Source: Fragilaria radians (taxonomy: Eukaryota > Bacillariophyta > Fragilariophyceae > Fragilariales > Fragilariaceae). From it: a stretch of 15,381 nt of DNA. The DNA lies in contig CAAAJI010000108.1 of NCBI GenBank assembly GCA_900642245.1, forward strand, positions 93,704 through 109,084, read 5' to 3'. The position numbers and the translations under genes are program-made. Below the pieces are notes generated by a model. The model was not told the DNA's origin. It searched no databases and saw only the letters and a program-made list of their open reading frames with translations. Positions within the stretch are counted from its first letter, which is position 1. Each line of letters begins with the position of its first letter. Below are positions 1 through 8,552 of this stretch, piece after piece.

Positions 1-156
1 CCCTCACCAAGGAATTCCTCCTCCGCTTTTGGTTTCTCGAAATGATGCAATTTTCTCAATTGAGAGAAGCAATCGCTCAGCATTCCTACGAACATCACCA
101 TCATACAGAGGAGCACGATCATTCGGTCGACGAGACGGTCTAATGGGAAGAGTATC
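1..156 (-). pseudogene. Disrupted LRR-protein paralog, piece after the insertion (continues off the left edge)
   Basis: Read on the minus strand from 156 down, this piece encodes DTLPIRPSRRPNDR, later LLLSIEKIASFRETK. It aligns with residues 17-53 of the intact LRR protein encoded at 13992-11727 (DTIPTRPSRRTKD, later LLNLIEHATSFRSMK). It is therefore the cytoplasmic N-terminal region of a paralog. The frame meets TGA at 6-4 just after GGIPW. A possible splice donor GTGAGG begins at 7, so this may be an exon end rather than a nonsense mutation; the sequence stops too soon to tell. Copia element 1 separates it from its own start at 4904. Homology is seen directly; the cytoplasmic location is inferred from the intact copy. 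Confidence 0.85.
152..156. repeat. Target-site duplication of copia element 1, left copy (GTATC)
   Basis: GTATC lies directly outside the TGTTG terminus of the left LTR and matches the five bases after the CAACA terminus of the right LTR at 4852-4856. Removing the element and one copy gives a continuous reading frame across the LRR paralog (Gly-Asp-Thr-Leu-Pro), which independently confirms the boundary. Confidence 0.93.
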
Positions 157-328
157 TGTTGAAATTACTTTGTTGAAAGTAAAAAGAATCCTTCAAATCA
201 CTTGATTGCTACTAGGTCTTAGATTCTAGACTAAAATATGATTCTTCGCCTTACCCCCTCTAATTTTCAATTTTCAATTTTCTTCTTTCTTCCGTACTTG
301 TATGACGAGTATCACTAACAACGCAACA
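157..328 (-). repeat. 3' LTR of copia element 1 (172 bp)
   Basis: It begins TGTTGAAATTAC and ends CGCAACA on the plus strand, so termini are TG...CA. It matches 4664-4851 apart from scattered substitutions, a rearranged block near 254-284 where AATTTTC is repeated three times, and a 12-bp deletion just before the right end. The divergence means the insertion is not recent. On the element strand, the bases before it include a short purine-rich stretch (AGGAG at 332-336), a weak polypurine-tract candidate. Confidence 0.92.
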
Positions 329-355
329 CACTCCTGCTGGATAACTGGTGCAGTT

Positions 356-1786
356 TCATTCCTCATTCATAATTGCTTTTCTCATATCTCTAAACTTTTG
401 TCCTGTTAATGGTTTTGTCATAAAATCAGCTATCATTGCACCGGTTGGACAGTATTCGATTGCAACTTTGCCTCTTGCGATGAGGTCAGTAATAAAGAAG
501 CATTTAATGTTGAAATGTCTTGTCCTTTTGCTCGAACTCATTTTTCCATTATCTCTAGTTTCATTGAGCTTTGGTTATCTCTATAGATAACATTCTCCTT
601 AATATCATATCCCTGTGCTTCAAGAAACAATTTTTTCCACATCACTTTTGAGATAACATCATCCAGTGATACCAATTCTGCTTCGGTAGGGCTCTTGGTA
701 TTCACTTTCTGTTTGTGGAAACCGTTTGAATTGCTCCTGCTCCCAATGACATAACTCCACCCGTGTGACTCTTGAAATCATTGTGAACAGCAAACAATGC
801 ATCCACATGCCATTTTATGATTCTGGTATCATCTGCTTTTAGTGTCAATGTATTGTTTATTGTTGACTTAAGGTAGTGAATCACTTTAAATAACTTTGTC
901 CAGTCCTCTTTGCATGGATTTTTCACACATGTAGTTAAGAAAGCAACTGCTGGTTGTATATCACATCTTGTTCTCTTACGCAGAAATAGTATTTTAGCAA
1001 CAAACCTATGAAATAGTTTTGCTTTTTCACTTTGTAATGGTTTACTGTTTGGATTTATTTTGAATAAATCATCATTCCACGGGCATTTTCTTATACTTTC
1101 AGGTACTTCTTCAGGAAACTCAGCAATAATTCCTTCAATGTTGCTTTTCATGTCAACCTTAACTACCCCTGGTGTTGTGTAATCAAGCTTCATCCCTAAA
1201 TAATCATGTATCTTTCCTCTTTTTGCTTTAACCAATGCAATCTTTTCATCTCCATACATACTTTGTAACCAATCATAGAACTTATCATTAACTTTTGAGT
1301 CTTTATGACTTGACTCAACATCATCAACATGCCACGTAATTGTTTGTTGTTCTCCATCTACAATCCGATTTGCCACACACGGGACATAATCATTAATTTA
1401 AAGCCAATTCCTTCCAAATCTTTCCGGAACTTCTTATTGAATAATAACGCGGATTGTATCATCCCATATAATGCTTTCAGCATTCTTACATAAAGAACCT
1501 TATTCGCTCCTTCATAGACAACATAGTCTTTGTAAATCTCTGGATTGATTTCAACCAACATATCAACTAAAATGCCTCGAATTTTCATTATAACTTTGTC
1601 TTTCTTCAAATCTAACTCTGTTTGTACAAATGCATTTGGGATGTCAACTGTCATTACATCTCTACCTTCTTCAGCTTTGATGGTTGCTGTCAAAAATATT
1701 GATTCGGTTGCTGCTGTGGGGCTTGTTGCATCTTCAAGACTGACAAATTTACGTTGTACACTGCCATTAGCACAAGTTCTACCCTT
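356..1786 (-). pseudogene. Element 1 pol: reverse transcriptase and RNase H, frameshifted
   Basis: Four reading-frame segments on the minus strand together cover a Ty1/copia reverse transcriptase and RNase H. Motif A is VDIPNAFVQT (near 1635), followed by KALYGMIQSALLF (near 1455). The catalytic YVDD box is the variant WHVDD at 1320-1334. Then come PWNDDLF and DIQPAVAFL. RNase H has KWHVDALFAVH (about 785-815), TEAELVSLDD (about 655-695) and DNQSSMKLE (about 560-590), ending with MIADFMTKPLTGQKF. All recognisable catalytic Asp and Glu residues are kept. Frameshifts lie near 1786, 1395, 705 and 555. The stop at 356 is 27 bp from the 3' LTR. Family identity is certain; no function is expected from this copy. 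Confidence 0.92.
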
Positions 1787-2677
1787 TATTTATTGTCCTT
1801 CTTCTCAACCAAGAAAATCAAACTCTCCAATGCTTGTCTCTTTTCTTTTGAGCTCAACTTTGACACATCAATTGGTTCAAAGACTTCTCTGTCATTCAAT
1901 TGCTTCATCTCTCCAAAAGCAGCATCCCATCCTTTCTTACCAAAACGTTGAATCCCTTTATTCAAGCTATGCATCTTTACAAATTGAAAACACGTCTTTG
2001 AATCATCCATCATGTGATTCAAAGAGACTGCAAATGCGTTTGCTGAATTATATGTGTATTCAATATATTGATATCCCTGTGTTGGAATATTATATTGTGA
2101 AAAAGAAAGCTTAACTGGTGGCTTTGACACTTTTCCAGTCTGTCTTGCTTGATCATTATCCTCATCATCTTGACTTGAGACACTTTCATTGGATGCGTCA
2201 TCTATATCATTTGTAGGGTATTCTTCATCATCTTGCCCATCATCATGATTCTCCTCATGTTGTTTATTATTATATGGATTGATTTCTGGCACAATATTAC
2301 CAATCTCATTTGGATCCAATTCATCATTATCATAAATCTCATTATCATCATCAGCTTCAATTTCCATATCATCATTGGTCTCATCGACTGCATCTGCATC
2401 TGTATTTGCATCATTCACTCCTGCAATGGAAGTGTTGTCATGTAGGATAATGCCACTTTGTGTGGTGATTTTTAATCCAGAAGGCATATTATCACGATCA
2501 GCCATTGCATGCACCAAGTCAATCACATCTCTTCCCATTGGAACTTGAGTGACCACTCTGCGGTGAATAATTGACCCTGTTCTAAGTTCCAGTAATTTGT
2601 GTCCGCCTTGTTTATTATTCATGTATCTAAGATAGATATAGTCCAATGTGCGTGAGAGTTTGGAGTTGGAAGGTTCT
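1787..2677 (-). pseudogene. Element 1 pol: integrase C-terminal tail, acidic linker, start of RT
   Basis: One open segment reads from EPSNSKLSRTLDYIYLRYM near 2675 down to ALESLIFLVEKKDN near 1790. The first part (YLRYMNNKQGGHKLLELRTG and the following PMGRDVIDLVHAMADRD) is the region downstream of the copia integrase core. A stretch of about 95 residues very rich in Asp, Glu and Asn (about 2150-2430) forms a low-complexity linker. The segment from GKKGWDAAFGEMKQLNDREVF onward is the N-terminal part of the reverse transcriptase. No integrase catalytic Asp-Asp-Glu motif is in this piece. A frameshift at about 1786 separates it from the rest of RT. Confidence 0.88.
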
Positions 2678-3541
2678 GGCTTGTTGAGCTTGTATTAACT
2701 CTCAGGGTACTTCAATGTAATCTGATACAACTGGTACCGGTTTCTTCCGTGTTGTCTTCCCTTTAAGGCTCCCAATATCCAGGCCAAAAATACTCTCTGC
2801 AAGCTTAATGTCTTCCAATGAAATTGGATTGTTTTTGATAAAATTCATGGTGACCATAGTTTTAAAGTCTTTCAATGATGGAGTCCCAAGAGAATAATAT
2901 AACTCTCTTGCCTTCTTAGCCCTTTGAAACTGCCTTTCAGTGTAGAACTTTCTATTCTCCTCCATTGTTGTAATGAATTGATAATTGTTGCTTTCTTCAA
3001 ATGGATTATAAGCGTATAAACCAAAAGATGTTTTGCAAAAAGGAATTGATTTTGTCAGAGAAACATGAGCCCAAAACACTTTCTTTTCATCATCATATGT
3101 AATCTTGCAAACCTTCTCCATTTGACTCATGCTTAGGATATTTGCCAATCCTTTTTCATTAAAATATACTTCTCCAACATGGTTTGTATCTGCTATCATG
3201 TTGCACTTAAATGGTCCTCCATTAGTTGAAAGCATTAATGATTTATCTGCTTCTCGAATATTTGCAACCAACTTTGAGTTACAAAAGACATGTTCTGTAG
3301 ATTGATTGTCCAATAAAATTAAATTTCGCATTTCAGTGATATTTGCAAATTGAACATGATACCCCTGCCATCCATTACTTTCTGGAATTGTAGCCGCACT
3401 TGGAGTTTCAGCTGGTACATTTTCCGTTCTACTTGATTGATTTGTTGTCACTGAGACATTATCTGAAGTTTGTTGTGATGTATTCACAAAAACTTTTCCT
3501 GTTTTCATATACCATTTTGATTTGGGTCGATTCTTGTGAGG
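2678..3541 (-). pseudogene. Element 1 pol: retropepsin and GAG-pre-integrase region
   Basis: The minus-strand frame runs on from the zinc knuckle. The protease site is LLDNQSTEHVF (about 3285-3318). The catalytic Asp is present, but the usual D-S/T-G reads D-N-Q. EVYFNEKGLANILSM follows. The GAG-pre-integrase region has YTERQFQRAKKARELYYSLG, then NNPISLEDIKLAESIFG and SLKGKTTRKKPVPVVSDYI. After EVP there is a TGA stop (about 2699-2701), then ELIQAQQ, which resembles the start of the integrase core. Only a few bases later the sequence jumps to the integrase tail. The junction near 2678-2686 is an internal deletion that removed the catalytic core. Confidence 0.88.
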
Positions 3542-4635
3542 ACAATTAGGAGACATGTGCTCTGATGAGCCACAACAGTAGCACTTTCCTTCTAACTGGG
3601 CAAAAGACAGACTGGGTATCTGTTAATGTTCATGGCCTTCAGAAGTATTATTCCTGTTATGATTGTTTTGGTTGTTGCTCTGATTGTATCCAGGATCAAA
3701 TTTATGTTTGCTTAGAACATTTATTGCTTCTGCCATTGACTTCGGGTACTGATCATTACCCAATGAGTATTGTGTATTCAATCCACTTAGAATACTTCCA
3801 TATTTTTTCAATCACTCTGTTCAAGATATAAATAGGCAGCATATTGTTCAAATGCCATCTCTGCAAGATAAGAATAGTTATCTTCTTTCTCAGAAATGTA
3901 TCCATTCATTTGAGTTATAATTTTTTTCAAAAAAACCAGACCTCCTAGATGTGATTCCATCACATCCTTTGCCACTTTAAACCTCTTTGTGTAATCTTGA
4001 AGGGATTCTCCTTCCTTCTGTTGCGTGGAGGAGAAAACTCTGAATGCATCCATGATGATAACCATCAGATATTCTTTGTCTTGAAAATTCAATGCATGTT
4101 CTTTAATTGCACCTAGCAAGTAATTGGATTGTTTACAATGTCCTTCTCATAATCCTGTTGCGACTAAATCTTCTGTTGCATAGCTTTTGAGCAGTGGTCC
4201 CACAAAAATGCATATGCCTTGGACAGATTATCTGGTAAGTCTGTTCTCTCTTAACATAGGCATCAAACAAAGTTTTGAACTCAAGTCTAAATTGTTCATT
4301 TTCTAAAGCTTTGACATCTTCTTCCTTGCTCTGACTTGATTGTAACGTTGGCTTGAATGGAGATAAATCGACGTGATGGAGTCGATCCAGTGCTGTCGCA
4401 ATATCGTTGCCATACGCATAAGTTTTCTTGATCTGATTGATCAAATAAGATGTAGTTGCTTCATAATCGGAAGCTTGTTTATCAGATCCAAGGTAGTATT
4501 GATAGTCTTGCAGATTCTTCTTTAAATTCCCTTTGATTGAGAAGTATTGGAATCATGTCGTCCACTTCTTCCTCTGCCTATTGATAAACTTCCTCGCGAT
4601 CCCCGTCCACGACCTTGTGTATTACGACCACTCAT
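3542..4635 (-). pseudogene. Element 1 gag, broken, with CCHC zinc knuckle
   Basis: The likely start is the ATG at 4635, 29 bp inside the 5' LTR. It opens with a Gly/Arg/Ser-rich leader (MSGRNTQGRGRGSRGS). After a frameshift near 4525 come YYLGSDKQASDYEATTSYL and an Asp/Glu/Lys-rich segment. Another frameshift near 4215 leads to AYAFLWDHCSKAMQQK, the LW-x-x-C motif of this gag family, with two in-frame stops nearby (about 4168 and 4124). ALNFQDKEYLMVIIMDAF and the following helices continue to about 3810, where a third frameshift occurs. A TAA at 3621-3623 interrupts the tail. The zinc knuckle CYCCGSSEHMSPNC at 3542-3583 fits CX2CX4HX4C. The family role is to package element RNA; this copy cannot make an intact protein. 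Confidence 0.88.
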
Positions 4636-4647
4636 TGTTAATCAATA

Positions 4648-4664
4648 ATATTTTAGTCTAGAAT
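4648..4664 (-). promoter_or_regulatory. Primer-binding position of element 1, complementary to its own LTR
   Basis: The bases next to the 5' LTR on the element strand read TTCTAGACTAAAATAT. This is where a copia-type primer-binding site should lie. The 16 bases at 4648-4663 are the exact reverse complement of 4731-4746 inside the same LTR. Counting the first LTR base at 4664 with 4730 makes 17 pairs, with a 65-nt loop. The same 16 bases are conserved in the 3' LTR at 224-239. Either a hairpin in the RNA leader or self-priming of reverse transcription would explain it. The inverted repeat is seen; the role is inferred. Confidence 0.55.
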
Positions 4665-4851
4665 GTTGAAATTACTTTGTCGAAAGTAAAAAGAATTCTT
4701 CAAATCACTTGATTGCTACTAGGTCTTAGATTCTAGACTAAAATATGATTCTTCGCCTCGTCCGACTCGCAGAGCCTCTAATTTTCTCTTTTCTTCTTTC
4801 TTCCGTACTTGTATGACGAGTATCACTAACAATAACTAAATTACCGCAACA
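4664..4851 (-). repeat. 5' LTR of copia element 1 (188 bp)
   Basis: It starts TGTTGAAATTAC and ends TTACCGCAACA, with 5-bp inverted termini TGTTG/CAACA. It is 16 bp longer than the 3' LTR because it keeps a 12-bp segment near the right end and differs in the central CG-containing block (about 4758-4775). Since the element is on the minus strand, this LTR holds its promoter. I see no clear TATA box. Confidence 0.92.
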
Positions 4852-4856
4852 GTATC
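4852..4856. repeat. Target-site duplication of copia element 1, right copy (GTATC)
   Basis: Second copy of the five target bases, directly after CAACA. It belongs to codons 17-18 of the broken LRR paralog. Confidence 0.93.
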
Positions 4857-4904
4857 ACCCCCATCAATTGCGTTGGGCGTTGGAGTGACATTGCCTTTGA
4901 GCAT
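4852..4904 (-). pseudogene. Disrupted LRR-protein paralog, start piece
   Basis: The minus-strand ATG at 4904 opens MLKGNVTPTPNAIDGGDT, which aligns with MFQGNAPPSSNSSDGGDT at the start of the intact LRR protein at 13992. The next residues are found at 151-1, on the other side of copia element 1. The upstream bases also resemble those of the intact gene around the start (CATCGTTCTTTC against CATCGTCCCTTCC). The shared start and the DGGDT-x-P-x-RPSRR block across the insertion make this a real gene broken by the element rather than a chance match. Confidence 0.88.
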
Positions 4905-5052
4905 CGTTCTTTCAATATAGGATGATTATCCAATTAGTCAGTCTCTGTTTTGTGTTCGTATTGGTAAGGCAGGGATAAAATTCATGAAAAGTATTTCCAA
5001 CTGTGATTCTGAAGTCTTCAGGAGTCGCGACATATCCCAATTGCACCTTTAG
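4905..5052 (-). other. Upstream flank of the disrupted LRR paralog
   Basis: About 150 bp of unique sequence between the ATG of the broken gene and copia element 2. It should hold the 5' untranslated region and part of the promoter. I recognise no TATA box or other motif. Element 2 lies close enough upstream to have affected transcription before the gene was broken. Confidence 0.4.
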
Positions 5053-5057
5053 ATTTC
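5053..5057. repeat. Target-site duplication of copia element 2, left copy (ATTTC)
   Basis: ATTTC directly precedes the TGTTG terminus and matches 7002-7006, directly after the CAACA terminus. Confidence 0.85.
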
Positions 5058-5277
5058 TGTTGGGGATTAGTCTACTATACAGTAAAGCAAGAAAAAAAGA
5101 CGAGAGTAAGCCAAAAAGTTTGTAATCTTAGAATTATCTAAGGGATTCATTAACGACGCATCTCATCAGCAATAATAGGTGCCTGTATTCCTAGTTACAC
5201 TTTGACTAACATCCTTATAGAATTGACAATAACCTAATCCATAATTAAAAGATTGGGTTACAACTGTTAACTCAACA
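5058..5277 (+). repeat. 5' LTR of copia element 2 (about 220 bp)
   Basis: It starts TGTTGGGGATTAG and ends AACTCAACA. The central part, from ACGAGAGTAAGCC through AATAACCTAATCC, is repeated at about 6840-6971 with substitutions and small indels, including an almost unchanged AGGGATTCATTAACGACGCA core. The two LTRs differ clearly, so the insertion is old. Confidence 0.85.
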
Positions 5278-5435
5278 TAATTAAAGGATTACCCGGTAAC
5301 ATGTCAAAAAGAAGATGATAGAGCTTCCAAGGCTGTTACAATACTTTGAAGAAGTCGCCATGCACAATTAAATCAAAATGCAGAGAGAAGTCAAGAGTCC
5401 AATGAAGAAGTCTCCAGAAGTAAGTTTACCGCAAA

Positions 5436-6780
5436 GGTGAGAAAGCAGCCATGAAAGAAATACAACAGCTCCATGAACGCAAAGTTGACAATTGATTTTA
5501 ATGAATTGACACGCTTGATATTTTTGACTGAGAAAAGGATGGGTAAGGAAACGGCAGAGCCTGTGCCAACGGAAGTGCACCATGGAGATATGTCAATAGA
5601 GAGGATGCTTCCAGTCCCACTGCCATCACTGAATCCATTATTCTTACCTCTGTAATTGAAGCTAAAGAAGGTAGCAATGCAATGGTTAGAGAGGTTCCAA
5701 ATGCATGGGCTCAAACAAGCATTGAGGACAACAAAAAAGGTGAACATGTGATCATGAAAATTAGAGCACACTAGTCGACATGCTGCTAAATTTAGATGAA
5801 GGAAAAACCAACCTTTTGCACGTCACGAAGGAAACAATAAGGTTCTTTTGTGGTGATAGAGAAGGCACTATGTGGAATGCTACAATCTGCACTTTTTGTT
5901 TCATAAGAAATTAGAATGGAACATTGGGTTTAAAATAAATCATTGCAACCCTTGCGTGGCCAATCTAATGGTAAATGGTACTCAGCTTAGCATAACCTGG
6001 CAAATAGAAAATATAAAGTCAAGTCATGTGGATGAACAAGCAATGTACGCCTCAGACAGAATTGGTCAGATAAACGCCTCTAAAGGCTTGACGCACAATT
6101 ATCTTGGAATGACATTAGAGTCCTAAGAAAAGGAGAATTAAGGATAAAATGATGAACCATTTTGCAAAAATAGTTCAGGACTTTCCATTGGAATTGAAAG
6201 GCACTGCAAACTGATGGTCCTATCAAGACAGAAATGAATTCCAAAAAGTTGGGTAAACATCAAGCAGCTAGCTTTCATACTTTTGTAATGAAGGAATTTT
6301 CTTATGCAAGCAAGGCAGACAAGACATTTTACCTGCAATTGCTTTTTCAGCAACTATGGTTACAAAACAGACGAGAATGATTCGAAAAGTTGGTGAGGAT
6401 CATGACATTCCTGAAAATGACACTTATGATACAACTACATTATGCATGGACACTTCAAATATCATTAAATGGTATGTTGATGCAGCTTTTGCTGTACATA
6501 CCGATAGGAAAAGCCATACGGGAGCAGTAAAGACCCTTGGGAAAATATTTCTGAACTCAGTTTCCACAAAACAAAAGTAAATTCTAGAAGTTCCACAGAA
6601 GCAGAATTCATTTCAGGATTAGTAAGGTCCTATGGGTTAAGCTGTTTATGGAGGAACAATACCAGGAGATTTGTATGTACATTAACATCATGACAATAAA
6701 AGCTCAGTGAAAATGGAATTTAATGGAAAGATGAGCTTTGGACAGAGGACAAGGAACTTTAACGTCAAGTCACAGACCAT
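5436..6780 (+). pseudogene. Element 2 reverse transcriptase/RNase H relic with lost catalytic Asp residues
   Basis: Short plus-strand pieces in changing frames line up with the element 1 polymerase: GEKAAMKEIQQLHERK (about 5440-5490), NELTRLIFLTEK, ACT-rich codons giving TSVIEAKEGSNAMVREVPNAWAQT (motif A, Asp replaced by Glu), then HKKLEWNIGFKINHCNPCVAN. The YVDD position at 5998-6012 reads WQIEN against WHVDD in element 1, so both catalytic Asp residues are gone. RNase H keeps KWYVDAAFAVH (about 6467-6499), SSTEAEF (about 6588-6608) and HDNKSSVKMEF (about 6690-6722). The many stops and shifts mark long decay. Confidence 0.85.
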
Positions 6781-7001
6781 GTGGTTAGAGAAAAGCAAAC
6801 GTCGCAACAAAATTACAACCATTTCCAAAAGAAAAGAAAACGAGAGTCAGCCGAATAGTTCATACTCTTTTAATTAACTTAGGGATTCATTAACGACGCA
6901 TCTCATCAGCAATATAGGTGCCTTAATTCCTAGTTACACTTTGATTACAGGATTGACAATAACCTAATCCAATGAAGAGATTGGTAAATGTTCATGCAAC
7001 A
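6779..7001 (+). repeat. 3' LTR of copia element 2 (left end unresolved)
   Basis: The right end is firm: TTCATGCAACA followed by ATTTC. The clearly repeated part begins near 6835 (AACGAGAGTCAGCC). The left end is uncertain. A TGTGGTTAGAGAAAAGCAA stretch from 6780 may correspond to the start of the 5' LTR with an insertion after it, but it also overlaps the end of the RNase H homology. A purine-rich run at 6829-6843 lies inside the LTR in both copies. Confidence 0.65.
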
Positions 7002-7006
7002 ATTTC
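7002..7006. repeat. Target-site duplication of copia element 2, right copy (ATTTC)
   Basis: Matches 5053-5057 exactly, next to the CAACA end of element 2. Confidence 0.85.
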
Positions 7007-7060
7007 AGGTCTCTAAAATCTTCTTGTAGAAAAAATCATTAACTCAACTCCAAATTATAT

Positions 7061-7265
7061 TTAAATCTTGACACTGACCGTTTGTACGCATCTGTGAGAT
7101 GTGGATCTTATCGCCCACGCGCAATTGGAAAATATTTGTGACCAAGGGTCTTTGAAGTCAAATTCTACTTTTTCTAATGCATAGGTACGAATCATGTTAC
7201 CTAATTTCTGATGAAGACGTTCCACAATATTTGCTTGCGGATTTTTAATTGTCGTAGGTATGTGT
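7061..7265 (-). pseudogene. Ty3/gypsy-like integrase relic, C-terminal half
   Basis: On the minus strand this piece reads HIPTTIKNPQANIVERLHQKLGNMIRTYALE, then DPWSQIFSNCAWAIRSTSH. In this family it is the part of the integrase core that carries the catalytic Glu (the QAN-x-VERLHQ segment, Glu in VERLHQ), followed by the helices before the C-terminal domain. The style (DPW, AIRST-x-H) is that of diatom gypsy-type integrases. The preceding half lies at 10148-10493, because copia element 3 is inserted between them. It is a fragment with no start or termination of its own. Confidence 0.8.
7261..7265. repeat. Target-site duplication of copia element 3, left copy (TGTGT)
   Basis: TGTGT precedes the TG of the left LTR; CGTGT follows the CA of the right LTR (10148-10152). 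Four of five bases agree, the difference being a C/T transition. The integrase homology that continues across the two flanks supports this boundary. Confidence 0.65.
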
Positions 7266-7768
7266 TGGTTAAAAGGTATCATTTATGTTTGATCCATTTT
7301 ATGAATATATTGAAATCCAAACAACAAATTATTGACTTTTAAGTCTTTATATTTGAGATTTCGGTAGTTTAAGGAATGAGGGATTTAGAGGATGAATCGC
7401 ATGTTACAAGAAAAATTATGAAAAGAAAACAAAAATAAATGTTTTAATTGAGTGGCTCTAAATCCAGGTTGCTGAGATTCCAATTAGAGAAAAATTGGTG
7501 AAGCAATCAAATGTGGGATCGTTTGAGGAAAATTTCATCATGTGAGATGGAAATTTTCAGATGAAAATTCTATAGCAGTAGTTAAGAATTAGAATTACAA
7601 TCTCTTGAATTTTAAATCCTTTTCTTAGATTCGTTGTTAGAAGCTTCTTTCAAGCTTCCTGAGTGCTACCAAACTAGAGTTTTTCAACTCTTCTCTTAAT
7701 TTCAAGGAAACTGCGGTAAAGTCCCTTGCTGCGACCCATTTTCTGTCTATTGACTTTTATTTTTAACA
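7266..7768 (+). repeat. 5' LTR of copia element 3 (about 503 bp)
   Basis: The segment 7282-7749 is identical, base for base, to 9631-10098 (468 bp, constant offset 2349). Outside it both ends stay alignable but differ: TGGTTAAAAGGTATCA against TGATAAAAATGGTAACT on the left, and on the right about 30 bp present in the 3' copy are missing here before both end TTTTTAACA. I place the ends at TG (7266) and CA (7768) because the flanks then give a near-perfect 5-bp duplication. Confidence 0.8.
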
Positions 7769-7813
7769 CGTTTTAAAGGGACAGGCAAAGAATAAAGTCA
7801 TTAATCCTATCGA

Positions 7814-8550
7814 ATGGACGTCCAAGTGAAGATTTCGCCGTTTGCAGGTCAGAAAAAGGATTGGGAGAGATGGTCTATCACCTTTCTCGCCAAATCAAGA
7901 TTAAGAGGGTACAAAGATGTGTTGATGAGTATTGAGATTGTCCCCACCAAAGGAGGAAAGGATTTTGATGCTTTCCTTATCAATTGCTTATGCAGAGTTG
8001 TTGATTGCTTGCCTGGTCAAATTTAATGTCTAAATTCGAGCCAAAGACTAAGGCAAATTTCATACAAATGAAGAAAGAATTTGTCCAAAATGTATTACCA
8101 TCCGCTTCTCATGACCCAGATTTGTGGATACAGAGCTTGAAAAACATGAAGAGAAGACTTCAAATTTTGGGTCACCAAATGTCCGAGATGGACCTGATCA
8201 TTAATATCCTTCAAAATTTACCGAAAGAGTATGAAACAACTCTTGAATTGTTAGAGAATGATCTTGAGAATGATATAGCAACCTTGAATGGCGTGAAGGA
8301 GAAGCTTAGATCTAAGTTTGAGCAACTTCAGAGAGGCAAGTCTATGTCAGATAATGCTCTCTTAGTTGGTGAGAAAGCAAAAAATGTGCAGGGTAAGTCC
8401 ACTTCCACTCCAAAAAAACAAGATGGGGCCTTGATAAACGGTGGCAAAGCTCAAGTCTATAAAGGACTATGCACATATTGTGGCATATATGGGCATAAGG
8501 CAAGTAATTGCTTGAAGAGATTGAATGAAGGTGTCCCGAATGCGAATTGA
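7814..8550 (+). pseudogene. Element 3 gag with CCHC zinc knuckle, disrupted
   Basis: The ATG at 7814, 45 bp inside the 5' LTR, opens MDVQVKISPFAGQKKDWERW, then FLAKSRLRGYKDVL, a typical copia gag start. The frame is lost between about 7975 and 8025, where fragments such as IAYAELLIAC and LAWSNLMSKFEPKT lie in different frames and some sequence seems missing. From 8030 one frame continues with NFIQMKKEFVQN, LINILQNLPKEYETTLELLE, a Lys-rich stretch, and the zinc knuckle CTYCGIYGHKASNC at 8470-8511 (CX2CX4HX4C). It ends with TGA at 8548-8550. The family packages element RNA. Confidence 0.88.
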
Positions 8551-8552
8551 AA

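Larger units (their letters stand above)
157..4851 (-). mobile_element. Ty1/copia LTR retrotransposon (element 1), minus strand, integrase core deleted
   Basis: A 4.7-kb element bounded by TGTTG...CAACA LTRs and a 5-bp duplication GTATC. On the minus strand it encodes, in order, gag with a zinc knuckle, retropepsin, the GAG-pre-integrase region, an integrase C-terminal tail with an acidic linker, reverse transcriptase and RNase H: the Ty1/copia order. It is the diatom type (LWDHC in gag, GSLKGKTTRKKP before integrase, WHVDD in reverse transcriptase). About 55 bp separate the last pre-integrase residue from the integrase tail, where several hundred codons are expected, so the DDE core is gone. 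At least six frameshifts and three in-frame stops show that it is dead. It sits inside the coding sequence of an LRR paralog, in the same orientation as that gene. Confidence 0.95.
5058..7001 (+). mobile_element. Ty1/copia element 2, internally deleted, plus strand
   Basis: A 1.94-kb element with TGTTG...CAACA termini and a 5-bp duplication ATTTC. The interior holds only a decayed RT and RNase H related to element 1 (shared motifs such as LIFLTEK, PCVAN, NYLGMTLES and KWYVDAAFAVH). Gag, protease and all of integrase are missing, so it is a deletion derivative. Its 5' LTR lies about 150 bp upstream of the start codon of the broken LRR paralog. Confidence 0.85.

Noticed and set aside
1545..2114. 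Long plus-strand open frame of about 189 codons
   Set aside because: It lies antisense to the element 1 polymerase, whose motifs are clear on the minus strand; the plus-strand protein has no recognisable feature.
2233..2445. Plus-strand frame rich in Ile and Met that looks like membrane segments
   Set aside because: It is the antisense of the Asp/Glu/Asn-rich linker of the integrase-RT region; GAT/AAT codons read backwards give Ile and Met.
5871..6126. Independent small gene starting at 5872
   Set aside because: It is the RT part of element 2 around PCVAN and WQIEN; the ATG is internal.
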